A stretch of 64,000 nt of DNA from G942493375 sp942493375 (GTDB lineage: Bacteria; Armatimonadota; UBA5829). Each line of letters begins with the position of its first letter. Position 1 is the first letter of the stretch. A program made the position numbers and the translations under genes. The notes beneath the pieces were generated by a model that searched no databases, was not told where the DNA came from, and worked only from the letters and a program-made list of their open reading frames with translations. Of the stretch, positions 1 through 9,344 are shown piece by piece. Where the stretch lies: the NCBI GenBank assembly GCA_942493375.1, contig OW818698.1, positions 7,254,001 to 7,318,000 of the forward strand, read 5' to 3'.

Positions 1-1
1 G

Positions 2-1846
2 CTTGATGCATGTAGAGAGACTTTGGAATCAATGAAAGTCAGTGGCGGTGTAAGCCAGCCGGCTCCTATGACGCGGGATTTTCTATCCAGTGGAGGAACA
101 TGGCAATCGCAACCTGGAAAAGCCTCAGCAACATTATTCGGTTGCGGAGAGGGGCAAAAGGTGTATCACGGCAAGGATGGTTCATTCTTTACAATGGCCC
201 TTGTTGCTGGTCTCTCCGGCGAGGCTTTGGATAAACAAGGGCAGGTAACTCTGCAGTCATTAGCTGCGTATGTTAATAAGCGTGTACCCGAATCCGTGAA
301 TAAAGAGTTTGGAAACAGTGCAAAGCAGATTCCAGTCCTGAAAAGTACCGGAGTAAAAATGGTTCTTAGGCCATCACCGGGATATATAGCTTGTTTTAAT
401 TTCCCTGGGGAATACGGTGATCTTTTTGCTGATGCCATGCAAACACGACTAGCTGCATCCGGGGAAGTCTACCTCGTGGAAAGAACATCCCTGAGTTCTG
501 TAATGAAAGAGCACAAGGTGCAAGGATCAGGATTAACAGATCCGGAGACCATACAGAAAATGGGCAAACTGGTCAATGCCAAGTATGTCCTTGTTGGATC
601 ATCAAAAAAGACACCTGACGGTAAACTACATATTTCAGCAAGACTAGTTGCAACGGCTACTGGGCAGAATATGCTTGGCGTGGCCGCGAATGCCAATATC
701 ACACCGGAAGACTGGGAGCCAGGGATCAATGCCCTTACCGACGATCTGCTTGTTAAAATGCGTGGGGTAACGCAGCTAAATCGATCAAGCGTGCTTTCGA
801 CTCCGTCAGATATAAAAACCAAAAAGAACCCCAAAGACGGTGCTGAGATGGTATTCATACCGGCAGGGGAGTTCCAGTTTGGGAGTAACGATTATGACCC
901 GGATGAAGTTCCATTTAGAAAACTCACAATTGATGGGTATTGGATATACAAATACGAAGTTACTGTGGGTGAATATAAAATATTCTGCCAGGAAACTGGT
1001 CATGAAATGCCACCTGCGCCTTCCTGGGGTTGGCAAGACAATTTCCCCGTAGTAAATATAATGTATGCAGATGCCCAGGCATATGCAAAGTGGGCAGGAG
1101 GTTCCCTTCCAACGAATCCCCAATGGGAAAAAGCAGCACGTGGAACTGATGGACGATTATACCCCTGGGGTAATGAATGGGACAAAACACGTTGTAACTC
1201 ACAGGAAGAAGGTCCCAATCAAACAATGCCGGTAGGAAGCTTTCCTACTGGAGTAAGTCCCTATGGTTGTTATGACATGGCAGGAAATGCCGGGGAATGG
1301 TCAGGTGAAATGAATGGAGGAGTTCACCAAACCCATCCAGGTACTTTTCTGCATGGGGCTTATGAACAACGATGCTCAGATCGCATACATGCACTTACCG
1401 AGGATTTTACCAATTGTGATGTCGGTTTTAGGATTGTTTTACCGGCTAGTGCCCAGAAACATCAAGTCATAGGCGCTCCGAACGCCAGGACTTGGAGAGT
1501 TGAGTTCGGTGTGTCAATCAAACAGAAAAATGACATAGTTTATCTAACTGCTCCTGGACCTGAAGGAAAAGTATTAAAGGATATGTTCCTGGACTTTGAT
1601 CGTAACCCGGTGCTGGCTCTAGATGTGCCGGAGATAGAAACAGAGTGGACTGCGGTTATATCTGATGGTGTACAGCATTTCAACATCGTGGACGCAACCT
1701 CGCGCTCCGGCAGGCTGACATTTGACTTGGTACAGATCAGTGCTTGGACCGGTAAAAAGAATTTCACATTAATAATATGGCCAAGGACAACCAATCGTGG
1801 TGCGGGTATATATGTTCGGAATATTGAAGTAGATTATACACGTTAG
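2..1846 (+). CDS. Caspase-like / CsgG-FlgO-like / FGE-like fusion protein (5' partial)
   Basis: The reading frame is open to the window edge, so the N-terminus is missing. The first visible residues read LDACR, which is the block around the catalytic cysteine of prokaryotic caspase-like (C14) peptidases, and the following 110 residues (LFGCGEGQ..., DGSFFTMALVAGLSGEA, SLAAYVNKRV) match the C-terminal half of that fold. Visible residues about 120-245 resemble the CsgG/FlgO/LpoB type domain (VYLVERTSLSSVMKE, then LGKLVNAKYVLVGS-like). Residues about 280-480 are a formylglycine-generating-enzyme/sulfatase-modifying-factor domain (FIPAGEFQFGS, YEVTVGEYKIFC, AYAKWAGGSLPT, WEKAARGTDGRLYPWG, GNAGEWSG, VGFRIV). 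I do not see the paired active-site cysteines of true FGE enzymes, so this domain is probably a binding module. The last 120 residues form an unrecognised beta-rich tail. The SGNH gene follows 30 bases downstream. Likely a protease whose targets are chosen by the added domains; the role is inferred. Confidence 0.8.
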   Translation, partial: LDACRETLESMKVSGGVSQPAPMTRDFLSSGGTWQSQPGKASATLFGCGEGQKVYHGKDGSFFTMALVAGLSGEALDKQGQVTLQSLAAYVNKRVPESVNKEFGNSAKQIPVLKSTGVKMVLRPSPGYIACFNFPGEYGDLFADAMQTRLAASGEVYLVERTSLSSVMKEHKVQGSGLTDPETIQKMGKLVNAKYVLVGSSKKTPDGKLHISARLVATATGQNMLGVAANANITPEDWEPGINALTDDLLVKMRGVTQLNRSSVLSTPSDIKTKKNPKDGAEMVFIPAGEFQFGSNDYDPDEVPFRKLTIDGYWIYKYEVTVGEYKIFCQETGHEMPPAPSWGWQDNFPVVNIMYADAQAYAKWAGGSLPTNPQWEKAARGTDGRLYPWGNEWDKTRCNSQEEGPNQTMPVGSFPTGVSPYGCYDMAGNAGEWSGEMNGGVHQTHPGTFLHGAYEQRCSDRIHALTEDFTNCDVGFRIVLPASAQKHQVIGAPNARTWRVEFGVSIKQKNDIVYLTAPGPEGKVLKDMFLDFDRNPVLALDVPEIETEWTAVISDGVQHFNIVDATSRSGRLTFDLVQISAWTGKKNFTLIIWPRTTNRGAGIYVRNIEVDYTR

Positions 1847-1876
1847 GATTTAGAAGTGTTTTGAGTGGAGTTGTTA

Positions 1877-2860
1877 ATGAAGTCGGTATTCTTCTTTTGC
1901 TTGGTCATAATATTTTTTGGTGTATCATCAATTGTATATACTCAAGGAGAATCGTCGTTCATTGAAAACACTCTTTCCCGATTTGCCGATGGTGATTGTG
2001 TTGTTGCGTTTGGTGATTCCATAACTCAGGCTGGCGATTATCCCGATGGCTATGTGACAATAATCAGAAAAACACTTAATACTACAAGTCAAACTGCAGT
2101 GTCGGTTGTAAATGCCGGTATCTCAGGCAATGAAGTCCCGGATTTGCAAGCCAGGCTTGAACAGGATGTTTTGTCGAAAAAACCTACCATCGTGTTTATC
2201 TACATAGGTATCAATGACGTTTGGCATTACAATGGTGATACAGGTGAACCAAGAAACCGTTTTGAAGTTGGTCTACGCGAGATAATTCACAAATTGCAGC
2301 AGAGAGGTATAACCGCTGTGCTCGCAACCCCATCCGTAATCTGCGAAAAAGCTGATGGAACGAACCCATGTGATCCTGCCTTGAATACATTTGCTGACAC
2401 TAGTCGCCTTGTTGCCAGGGAAATGCACGTGGAACTCTGTGACTTACGTAAAGCTTTCATGGACTATTTGAAAGTAAATAATATTGATGGAAAAGAAAGA
2501 GGAATACTAACATATGATAGTGTTCATTTGAATGCTGCGGGTAACCAATTGGTCGCCCATGAAGCAACAAAGAGTCTCATCGCTGCTCGTGCGCAAAAAA
2601 CAATTCCCCTTGTGATGACTGATATAGAATTTGTTTCGCAAGGTCAAATGAAAATTAGTTTTCTACATAAACAAAAAGCAAACAACCTTGTGATCCGGTA
2701 TACTACAGATGGAAGAATTCCGAATGTTAAATCGCTACGCTATGCAAAGCCAATAAAGGTTATTAACACATCAATAATTACAGCACAAGTCTTCAGAGCT
2801 AATAAACCCATAGGGTATCCGATATCAGCAAAAGCAACAAAACTGCTTAGTCATCCATAA
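1877..2860 (+). CDS. Secreted SGNH/GDSL esterase with chitobiase-like C-terminal domain
   Basis: This 327-residue protein carries the SGNH hydrolase blocks: FGDSITQAG (Ser nucleophile, block I), a Gly in GISGNEV (block II), IYIGINDVW (block III GxND) and DSVHLN (block V, Asp-x-x-His). The start is a hydrophobic signal peptide after MKSVFFF. The last 80 residues (VIRYTTDGRIPN, then ...SIITAQVFRANK) resemble the Fn3-like/CHB_HEX_C domain found at the end of many secreted glycosidases. The ATG at 1877 is preferred over an upstream GTG because GGAG lies at 1867-1870. It probably deacylates sugars or lipids outside the cytoplasm; the exact substrate cannot be read from the sequence. It may be cotranscribed with the caspase-like gene just upstream. 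Confidence 0.88.
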   Translation: MKSVFFFCLVIIFFGVSSIVYTQGESSFIENTLSRFADGDCVVAFGDSITQAGDYPDGYVTIIRKTLNTTSQTAVSVVNAGISGNEVPDLQARLEQDVLSKKPTIVFIYIGINDVWHYNGDTGEPRNRFEVGLREIIHKLQQRGITAVLATPSVICEKADGTNPCDPALNTFADTSRLVAREMHVELCDLRKAFMDYLKVNNIDGKERGILTYDSVHLNAAGNQLVAHEATKSLIAARAQKTIPLVMTDIEFVSQGQMKISFLHKQKANNLVIRYTTDGRIPNVKSLRYAKPIKVINTSIITAQVFRANKPIGYPISAKATKLLSHP

Positions 2861-2910
2861 TGAGTAAGTTTTGCAGGCAGGATTTCTAACATTCCCCAAA
2901 CAAATGTTAA

Positions 2911-2940
2911 TAATGGCGGAGTACATATGCTCCGCCATTA
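2911..2940. terminator. Bidirectional hairpin between convergent genes
   Basis: An 11-bp perfect stem (TAATGGCGGAG with CTCCGCCATTA) closes an 8-base loop between the SGNH gene and the convergent TIM-barrel gene. There is no strong T run, so the terminator role is inferred from position. The core GGCGGAG/CTCCGCC is shared with the hairpin at 5281-5322. Confidence 0.5.
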
Positions 2941-2987
2941 ATCTACCATTAGCCGTTACTGTATTGCTGATAAATACATAACATTAA

Positions 2988-4295
2988 TTATCTAGCTATC
3001 TTGAACAATCTACCATCTCCTGGCCTAAGGACAGTCGTAAACGTTGTGCCAGATTGAACAAACTGCACATCCATCCACTTCTTCAAACTCGGTGAATACT
3101 CCATCAACTTGCCATTTCCATAATCCAGCGTAACCCTGGCAGTTGCCATCTGTTTGTAATTACGATTCATAACCATAAATGCATTTTGGACGCCATTCTG
3201 CTTGAAGAGCCCAACAACATACTCACCTTTTGATACCTTGACTGGACTGCTGACTGGTATTGATTCAGTTCCTATCGGCAGAGTCCCAACGTGATAGACT
3301 GCTGTTGAAGTCATTTTTAGCATCTCAGTGCCTATTGCACGGATGTCTTTGTTGATTGCCGCAACATGGTCAGCGTTCGGTGATCTTACGCCATCCTGTA
3401 TAATAGCGCCGTTCTGTTTTGTTCCATTGTACACAAACCAGCATATTCCGCGTCCACCATAAGCAAGGGTAGTAAATGCAAGCCATCTCATTTCACTGCC
3501 AGTTGGCAGTCTCCAGCCTGCTTCCCATCTGCACGATTGGACAATATTCAGAAATGGTAGATTAGCTCTGACTGCAGCGTCTCTGATCAGGGCAAGATTG
3601 AGGAAGTATTGTTGCCCATCAGTGTTTGCCATGAAGTGATAATGATCATAGCTTATCATCTCAGGCCTTATAGCTCCGATGTACTGTCTCAAATATTCAC
3701 TATAGAATTTTACGGTATCTGCGTTTGTCCCTGCTCCAACGTAATTGTCCGGTATACCTACTGGGCCTTTTGGAGCTTCTTTTAGATCAACAGCAAGTTG
3801 TTGTTGATTTGCATAGGAAGGATACAGGTTGATAAACGCAAGATGCTTGGGATCACGCTCCTTGATATAGTTTACTAGCTTCTGCAACGCAGGAAACGCA
3901 GTTGCCTGAGGTTCATCTGCCACAAAATATGCTTCCATTGCAGGATTATTCTTTGCCTTGTCGATTAACTGGTCAAGTTTTTCTCTTTGAACCGGATTGT
4001 CCAGGGTTGAGGGAGTAATAAGCAAGCTGTATAGCATAGCCTTCATCCCGTTCTGACCTGCAATGTTCAATTGTTCAGTGGGATCTACAAATGGTCCCAT
4101 CGGATCATTCCAGAACTCTACATTGACCAGATTATAGTCATCATTGGACATAGATTTCATGTTCTCGGCAGTATGCGTGGGAGGACACCATACAGCGATT
4201 GTGAATTCCTTTTGTTGCCAGCCTTTTGCAGCAACTAAGTCGCAGTAAAGCAAGCACAGGAGTGATACTAGTATAAATAGTGCAGAAGCTTTCAT
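2988..4295 (-). CDS. Secreted glycoside-hydrolase-like TIM-barrel protein, paralogue A
   Basis: The product is 435 residues with a clear signal peptide (MKASALFILVSLLCLLYC...AAKG). The ATG at 4295 is chosen because GGAAGG sits just upstream; an in-frame start 42 bases earlier lacks support. The body looks like a glycosidase TIM barrel: AYFVADEPQA provides an acidic DEP motif at the end of a strand, and AFINLYPSYAN, ISYDHYHF, FLNIVQSC and TTLAYGGRGICWFVY look like successive barrel strands. The last 100 residues form a beta-sandwich (VGLFKQNGVQNAFMVMNRNYKQ). The gene at 6337-7635 is a paralogue of the same length and similar along its whole length. I cannot name a CAZy family with confidence; it resembles the uncharacterised GH-like barrels common in Planctomycetota and Armatimonadota. 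Confidence 0.75.
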   Translation of the reverse strand: MKASALFILVSLLCLLYCDLVAAKGWQQKEFTIAVWCPPTHTAENMKSMSNDDYNLVNVEFWNDPMGPFVDPTEQLNIAGQNGMKAMLYSLLITPSTLDNPVQREKLDQLIDKAKNNPAMEAYFVADEPQATAFPALQKLVNYIKERDPKHLAFINLYPSYANQQQLAVDLKEAPKGPVGIPDNYVGAGTNADTVKFYSEYLRQYIGAIRPEMISYDHYHFMANTDGQQYFLNLALIRDAAVRANLPFLNIVQSCRWEAGWRLPTGSEMRWLAFTTLAYGGRGICWFVYNGTKQNGAIIQDGVRSPNADHVAAINKDIRAIGTEMLKMTSTAVYHVGTLPIGTESIPVSSPVKVSKGEYVVGLFKQNGVQNAFMVMNRNYKQMATARVTLDYGNGKLMEYSPSLKKWMDVQFVQSGTTFTTVLRPGDGRLFKIAR

Positions 4296-4626
4296 ATTGT
4301 TTCCTTCCTCAATGACTCGTGTTGAACAAACTTTCATACTGCAAGATTATAACAGAAAATAATATCGCAGATATTGCAGCGGTATTCCTGAAATGACGTT
4401 GTTCCCCTGGATAAACAAAATGTGGTTATTTGAGAGATATATCTCGATCACAAAAAAACAAACATAACAGATGGAATAAGTCAAGAACGGATTCCATTGC
4501 ACTATTATTGCGTGCATAATAATTCTAACAGAAGACAAACTAACAATAAATTCGATTAAAAGAAGGAATAGGGACACTGTTTATCTAAAAATAACTCCGA
4601 TAGTGAAAAGCACGATAAATCCTGGT

Positions 4627-4654
4627 TATAGGACACAATTGTATGCGTCCTATA
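4627..4654. promoter_or_regulatory. 8-bp inverted repeat upstream of barrel gene
   Basis: TATAGGAC and GTCCTATA are separated by 12 bases in the 420-base gap between divergent genes, about 60 bases before the GTG start at 4716. It could be an operator or part of a leader hairpin. The rest of the gap from 4296 is AT-rich with no credible gene. Confidence 0.25.
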
Positions 4655-4715
4655 TATGGTGGGTGGTAGTTCGGTGTATCCACCAGTGCATAATACGCGA
4701 AAATGGAGGTTCAGA

Positions 4716-5270
4716 GTGTTGAAAAAATTAATGTTTGTTATGGCATGTATTCTCTTACTCGGCATTGCTGGGCAGTTTGCTGTTGCTCAGGACGGAACTG
4801 GTCTTCAGGGGCGATCCGAAGTTCTGTTAGCCGCTGCATGGCTTCGAGCCGACGCAGGGAGTGAAGAACCAGAGTTGACGTTATTGGGTGCAAGCTATGG
4901 GATGTTTGTATCTCCTAAATGGGAGATACAGGGTTCTTTGATTTATGGAAAAGTCAGTGGCATTGGTAGTGATAGTGCAAACGCTTGGTTAATTGCTCCA
5001 GCAGCGCTTTACCATTTTGTTCCTGAAACACCATCATCAATGGTTCCTTACATCGGTGCCGGATTTGCTTATGCAGATGTTTCTGACGGTGAGGATTCCA
5101 GCGACTCCTTGAAACTGCAGTATATGGCTGGTGTAAAATTCTTCATCGGTGGCGACTACACAACTGCAAACAAGGCTATATTCCTTGAATATCGCCACAC
5201 TGAAGTAGAGTTTGCTGATAGTGCCAAGGTTGATATGATCTGGGGTGGTTTCTCAACTTTCCTCAAATAG
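4716..5270 (+). CDS. Small outer-membrane beta-barrel protein
   Basis: The 184-residue product begins with a signal peptide ending at AVAQ and then alternates polar and hydrophobic residues in strand-sized blocks (LLGASYGMFVSP, WEIQGSLIYGKV, WLIAPAALYHFV, MVPYIGAGFAYADV, LQYMAGVKFFIG, AIFLEYRHTEV), ending WGGFSTFLK. This is the pattern of an eight-stranded OmpA/OmpW-type barrel. The start is taken as GTG at 4716, six bases after GGAGG at 4705-4709; the longer frame upstream has no ribosome site. It sits between two glycosidase-like genes on the other strand and is followed by a strong hairpin, so it is probably transcribed alone. An outer-membrane barrel supports a diderm cell. Confidence 0.75.
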   Translation: MLKKLMFVMACILLLGIAGQFAVAQDGTGLQGRSEVLLAAAWLRADAGSEEPELTLLGASYGMFVSPKWEIQGSLIYGKVSGIGSDSANAWLIAPAALYHFVPETPSSMVPYIGAGFAYADVSDGEDSSDSLKLQYMAGVKFFIGGDYTTANKAIFLEYRHTEVEFADSAKVDMIWGGFSTFLK

Positions 5271-5280
5271 TATTAATCTT

Positions 5281-5322
5281 ATATCAAAGGCGGAGTATAT
5301 ACACCGGCTCCGCCTTTGATAT
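5281..5322. terminator. 15-bp stem hairpin after barrel gene
   Basis: ATATCAAAGGCGGAG pairs perfectly with CTCCGCCTTTGATAT around a 12-base loop, 10 bases after the stop at 5270 and before the convergent gene ending at 5363. It probably ends transcription from both sides. Confidence 0.6.
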
Positions 5323-5362
5323 AAAGCCTATGAATATCTGATTAAACGATACTACAATACTA

Positions 5363-6247
5363 CTACACTTCTTCCTCACAAATAACTATCTGATTCCAGC
5401 GCTCAGGAATGTGTATGTTGTCATTCCCCATGACACTCCAGGTCCATCCCTTTACAGTACGGTTCCCTCTGTCATGGTGTGCCCGATAAGCAGTCATTCG
5501 GAATGAATCCCCTGGTTTTGGTGGTAGTTCCTTGTCTACAGCTATGTGCCTGAGACTTTCCCATGGCAGCGCAACCTGCACTGTCCAGCAATTATCCTTA
5601 ACAGCAGGACTATTTATGCTGCCATCGATAAAGACTGCATGCTGCAACCCAGGAAGCTGGTAGCTTAAATCAGCGTGGCGTCCCATTCGTTCACCCGGAC
5701 GTGCAACATAATACAACACATCAGGTGCCTTGAATAGTTCCTCAAGTTCCTCATAGCGCTGTTCTCGAACTAGCTGTTCAACCCATGTCCAGCGGATCTG
5801 ATAGCTGTTATTGATAGGGTTGATACCCAGTTCATAGTAATATCCACCGCCATCGAAGAACAGTTCAACATCCTCGTCATTCAAGTAGACATGGTCGTTA
5901 AAACCGGACATACTCCCACGAATATCATGGTCTTCAACTTTGTAAGCAGCATACAGATAATTGTCATCCCACAACATAGCTATTCGGGTTTCCAATGGAG
6001 TCTTACTGCCATCGGATATAATTCCAAAAGGCTCCGACCATTCAACTCGCTCCCACACGGATTCATCCAACCTTCCGTTAATCCGAATAGGGTCAGTGGT
6101 CCGCAGGCATTCATATATCTTGACAGGTGGAAGAGTAGAAAGGTCTACCTCAACAACCTTCGCCCAACGGCTGAATTGTGCCGGTCTGGGAATCGGTCCA
6201 AGTTCCACAGGTCCGATCTGTGAAAGATCATCAAACGATCTGTCCAT
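5363..6247 (-). CDS. CBM9-like sugar-binding domain protein, no signal peptide
   Basis: The 294-residue protein carries a family-9-type carbohydrate-binding module from about residue 40: IRINGRLDESVWERVEWSE, then TRIAMLWDDNYLYAAYKVED, DEDVELFFDGGGYYYELGINP, VQVALPWESLRHI and WNQIVICEE at the end. These are the standard CBM9_1 strands. It has no signal peptide and no catalytic domain. GGAG about ten bases before the ATG at 6247 is the only ribosome site. It lies 90 bases downstream of the paralogue at 6337-7635 on the same strand and may be cotranscribed, which would tie it to glycan use. Orphan CBM9-like proteins of this kind are common in Planctomycetota/Armatimonadota; their job is unclear. 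Confidence 0.75.
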   Translation of the reverse strand: MDRSFDDLSQIGPVELGPIPRPAQFSRWAKVVEVDLSTLPPVKIYECLRTTDPIRINGRLDESVWERVEWSEPFGIISDGSKTPLETRIAMLWDDNYLYAAYKVEDHDIRGSMSGFNDHVYLNDEDVELFFDGGGYYYELGINPINNSYQIRWTWVEQLVREQRYEELEELFKAPDVLYYVARPGERMGRHADLSYQLPGLQHAVFIDGSINSPAVKDNCWTVQVALPWESLRHIAVDKELPPKPGDSFRMTAYRAHHDRGNRTVKGWTWSVMGNDNIHIPERWNQIVICEEEV

Positions 6248-6336
6248 TTATACAATGCTCCAAGATGATGGTTAACAATCGATATTCTATAACAGGAGTC
6301 CAGAGTCTATGCATAGCTCTGGACTCAAGCTCATCT

Positions 6337-7635
6337 TTACTGCTTAATAATCTTAAACAGCTTTCCATCCCCTTGATTAATGGAGACACTTACAACGCTG
6401 CCTGGTTGAATATCTTGTACATCGATCCATTTGTCCACTGCAGGGGAGAACTCCATTAGCTTTCCATACCCATAATCCAACGTCATCTTAACTTTGGATA
6501 TCTGTTTGTAATTCCTGTTCATAACCATGAATGCATTCTGCACTCCATTCTGTTTGAACAGACCAATGACAAAATCCCCTTTTGATATCTGAACAGGACT
6601 GCTCGCAGGAATTGGTCTTGTGCCGATAGGCAGTTTGCCGGTATTATAAACAGCAGTCGATTCCATATCCATCATCGCATTGCCAACTCTTCTTACATCT
6701 TTGTTGACGACAGCGACATCGTCTGCAATAGGCATCCGCTTGCCATCCTGATACTGTCCACCATACTCCACAGGCCCCCAGTAAGTGAACCAGCTGAGTC
6801 CTTTTCCGCCGTATGCCAGAGTCGTAAATCCCAACCAACGCAGTTCGTGTCTGTTAGGAACTCTCCAGTTACCAAGCCAATGGCAAGACTGAACAATATT
6901 CAGAAATGGGACATGAGCTTTGAGCGCAGCTTTTCTGATAAGATCAATGTTCAAGAAATACTGCTCTCCATCCACTCCGTTACGAACGAAATGGTAATGG
7001 TCATAGCTGATAAGCTGCGGTTTTACCTGTTCCACAAACAATCTCAGGTGTTCATTGTAGAAAATGATAGTATTCTTGTTAGTACCTGCACCGACAAAAT
7101 TGTCAGGAACACCTGCAGGGCCTTTAGGTGGTTCTTTCAGGAATACAGCTAACTGCTCCTGGTTTGCATATGATGGAAACAGGTTTATATAAGCAAGATG
7201 CTCAGGATCGCTTTCCCTCAGGTATTTCGTAAGTTTTGCCCACATCGGGAAAGCTGTTGCCTGGGGTTCATCTGTCAGGTGATACGCCTCCAAAGCTGGA
7301 TGATTTTTAACTTTATCGATCAATGCATCCAACTGAACTTTCTTCGCAGGATCATCCAGCGAACCCGGAGAAATGAGAGGATGAGAGAGTAACGCTCTTA
7401 TACCATTCCTCTTCGCAGTATCGAGCATTTTGATAGCTTCCTCATCAGTCCCCGCCGATACCAGCAAGAGATTGAAATTATCTCTCACAAGAATAGACAA
7501 GCTCTGATCTTCTATGGGCGGTGAGCACCACATTGTGACTATAAATTCTTTCTGCTTCCATTCCTTGGCCAGAACTGAACCACTGACCAATGTTAGCAGC
7601 ATTAGAATTATCAATGCCAACTTTACATATCTCAT
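6337..7635 (-). CDS. Secreted glycoside-hydrolase-like TIM-barrel protein, paralogue B
   Basis: Paralogue of the gene at 2988-4295, 432 residues, with conserved blocks through its whole length: AYHLTDEPQATAFP, LAYINLFPSYANQEQ, VPDNFVGAGTN, LISYDHYHFVRNG, FLNIVQSCHW and FTTLAYGGKGLSWFTY, then the same C-terminal beta domain ending GDGKLFKI. The signal peptide follows MRYVKLALIILML. The ATG at 7635 has GGAGGA upstream and is preferred over the in-frame start 60 bases earlier. The residues most likely to be catalytic are the acid in DEP and the acid in SYDHYHF, conserved in both copies. Together with the barrel and CBM9-like genes this forms a small glycan-handling neighbourhood. Confidence 0.75.
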   Translation of the reverse strand: MRYVKLALIILMLLTLVSGSVLAKEWKQKEFIVTMWCSPPIEDQSLSILVRDNFNLLLVSAGTDEEAIKMLDTAKRNGIRALLSHPLISPGSLDDPAKKVQLDALIDKVKNHPALEAYHLTDEPQATAFPMWAKLTKYLRESDPEHLAYINLFPSYANQEQLAVFLKEPPKGPAGVPDNFVGAGTNKNTIIFYNEHLRLFVEQVKPQLISYDHYHFVRNGVDGEQYFLNIDLIRKAALKAHVPFLNIVQSCHWLGNWRVPNRHELRWLGFTTLAYGGKGLSWFTYWGPVEYGGQYQDGKRMPIADDVAVVNKDVRRVGNAMMDMESTAVYNTGKLPIGTRPIPASSPVQISKGDFVIGLFKQNGVQNAFMVMNRNYKQISKVKMTLDYGYGKLMEFSPAVDKWIDVQDIQPGSVVSVSINQGDGKLFKIIKQ

Positions 7636-7807
7636 TTGATTCCTCCAGATGTAATTTTTCTCATTACAATTTGGCTTGATTATACCAGATAACATTAAAA
7701 GCAGTGAATGTAAATGTCTCTCCTATTGCAACATAATATTATTCAGTCGAGGATATCTGTTTGAATCTGTGGAACACCATTATGTACCGGTTCGAGGAGG
7801 ATAAATA

Positions 7808-9280
7808 ATGCTGTCTAGAGTTCTGGTTGTTTTACTTTGCGTTACGTGTAATGGTGCATTCGCTATCTCTGGAGCAGAATACCGAAAAATGGCAGATAGA
7901 GCAGTCAGTGACGGTAGATATGCCCAGGCTGCAGACTACTACCGTAAAGAAGCAGCCGTATACCGTGCCAGAGGCGATGTTAACGGAGCTAAAGCAGAAG
8001 AGATAAAGGCAGACCGCTGGTCCAGTGAAGTTAATCTTTTCTTCGAATCACATCCTGCCCCAAAGGCCTATCGTCCATACTACAGTGGTGCTAAATATGA
8101 ACCAATCTATGGTTGTTATCTGGGAGCATTTGTAGAGCGCGATGAAAGATTGCCATTTAAGAGGGCTTCGGATGCTACTCCTCTATCCCGAGTATCAGGT
8201 TTTATGGATTTTATAGGCAAAAAACCTGCATCATTCTTTGATTACTGTGTATATGGCAAAGCCTTCCCACGAAAGTGGGTTGAGTCCCTTGTAGAGGATG
8301 GTGTAGCTCCACACCTGGCGTATGAACCTCATACTTCATTGGACTCAATTGAAGAGGATGAGTATCTGGTCAGTTTCGCCAAAGCAGCAGGCCAGAGCCG
8401 CGCTCCGGTTTTTATCAGATTCGCCGGGGAAATGAATGGAGACTGGACCCGTTACCACAAAGACCCCGCTTTGTATCGCAGGAAATTCCAGACAGTGCAC
8501 AATGTCTTTGAGAAATATGCACCCAATGCTGCAATGATATGGTGTGTAAATCATGTGCCGGAACACAACATTGATCAATACTATCCAGGGGATAAATACG
8601 TCGACTGGGTTGGGATTAATTTCTACTCAGTAATCTATTATGACAACAACCGGAATCGACCTGCATATCAGGATAATCCAGCAGTCTTCCTGAAATATGT
8701 CTATAACAAATATGCTAAACGCAAACCCATCGCCATCTGTGAATATGGTGCATCACACGCTGCAGCTCTTGATGGTGCCAGCAGATCTGAACTGGCCGTC
8801 GAAAAGATTTCCCAGATGTATGCATCTCTACCGAGGCTCTATCCAAGGGTCAAGATGATTTATGTATTCGATATGAATAACCTCAAACATGCAATGCCAT
8901 CCAGACAACTGAACAACTACAGCATAACTGAGAACGAAACCGTATTGGCCGCATTCAAACGTGCAGTCGCTCCGGATTATTTTCTGACGGATGTGATACC
9001 GCAGGAGGATGAATTTCCGGCACTCGTAAAGAAACTCTCACCAGGCACAAAACTATCTGGAGTAATAAACCTGAGCTCCTGGGTAAAAACATATGACCGC
9101 AAACCTATGGTGACTTACTCTCTTGATGGCAAACTGATCGCCAGGATAAATCAACACGGCACCTATCCCTGCCAACTACAAGTTTCCCGTTATAGTCCAG
9201 GCAAACATAACCTGACAGTAACAGTCCAGGATTCAAAAGGTCGGCAGGCAGTATCAAAAACAGTGCCAGTGACTTTCTAG
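7808..9280 (+). CDS. Secreted GH26-type beta-mannanase-like glycosidase
   Basis: The 490-residue protein has a signal peptide (MLSRVLVVLLCVTCNGAFA) and a short TPR-like helical stretch (residues about 20-75, with AAKY/AQAADYYRKEAAVY), then a GH26 (clan A) catalytic barrel. The acid/base is the Glu of IRFAGEMNGDW near residue 207 and the nucleophile the Glu of AICEYGAS near residue 310; WVGINFYSVIYYD fits the strand between. The last 90 residues are an Ig-like beta domain (SLDGKLIARINQHGTYP). A GAGGAGG ribosome site lies 7 bases before the ATG. The family includes mannanases and beta-1,3-xylanases; mannan is the likeliest target but not proven. Confidence 0.85.
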   Translation: MLSRVLVVLLCVTCNGAFAISGAEYRKMADRAVSDGRYAQAADYYRKEAAVYRARGDVNGAKAEEIKADRWSSEVNLFFESHPAPKAYRPYYSGAKYEPIYGCYLGAFVERDERLPFKRASDATPLSRVSGFMDFIGKKPASFFDYCVYGKAFPRKWVESLVEDGVAPHLAYEPHTSLDSIEEDEYLVSFAKAAGQSRAPVFIRFAGEMNGDWTRYHKDPALYRRKFQTVHNVFEKYAPNAAMIWCVNHVPEHNIDQYYPGDKYVDWVGINFYSVIYYDNNRNRPAYQDNPAVFLKYVYNKYAKRKPIAICEYGASHAAALDGASRSELAVEKISQMYASLPRLYPRVKMIYVFDMNNLKHAMPSRQLNNYSITENETVLAAFKRAVAPDYFLTDVIPQEDEFPALVKKLSPGTKLSGVINLSSWVKTYDRKPMVTYSLDGKLIARINQHGTYPCQLQVSRYSPGKHNLTVTVQDSKGRQAVSKTVPVTF

Positions 9281-9344
9281 CAGGCAATAGAGGGTAGTGG
9301 GTATTAGCAGAAGAAACAGTAGTTGATTGCGAATATACCTGTCC

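Noticed and set aside
4347..4577. 76-aa hydrophobic minus-strand frame upstream of paralogue A
   Set aside because: AT-rich low-complexity sequence in a promoter gap with no ribosome site; looks like chance.
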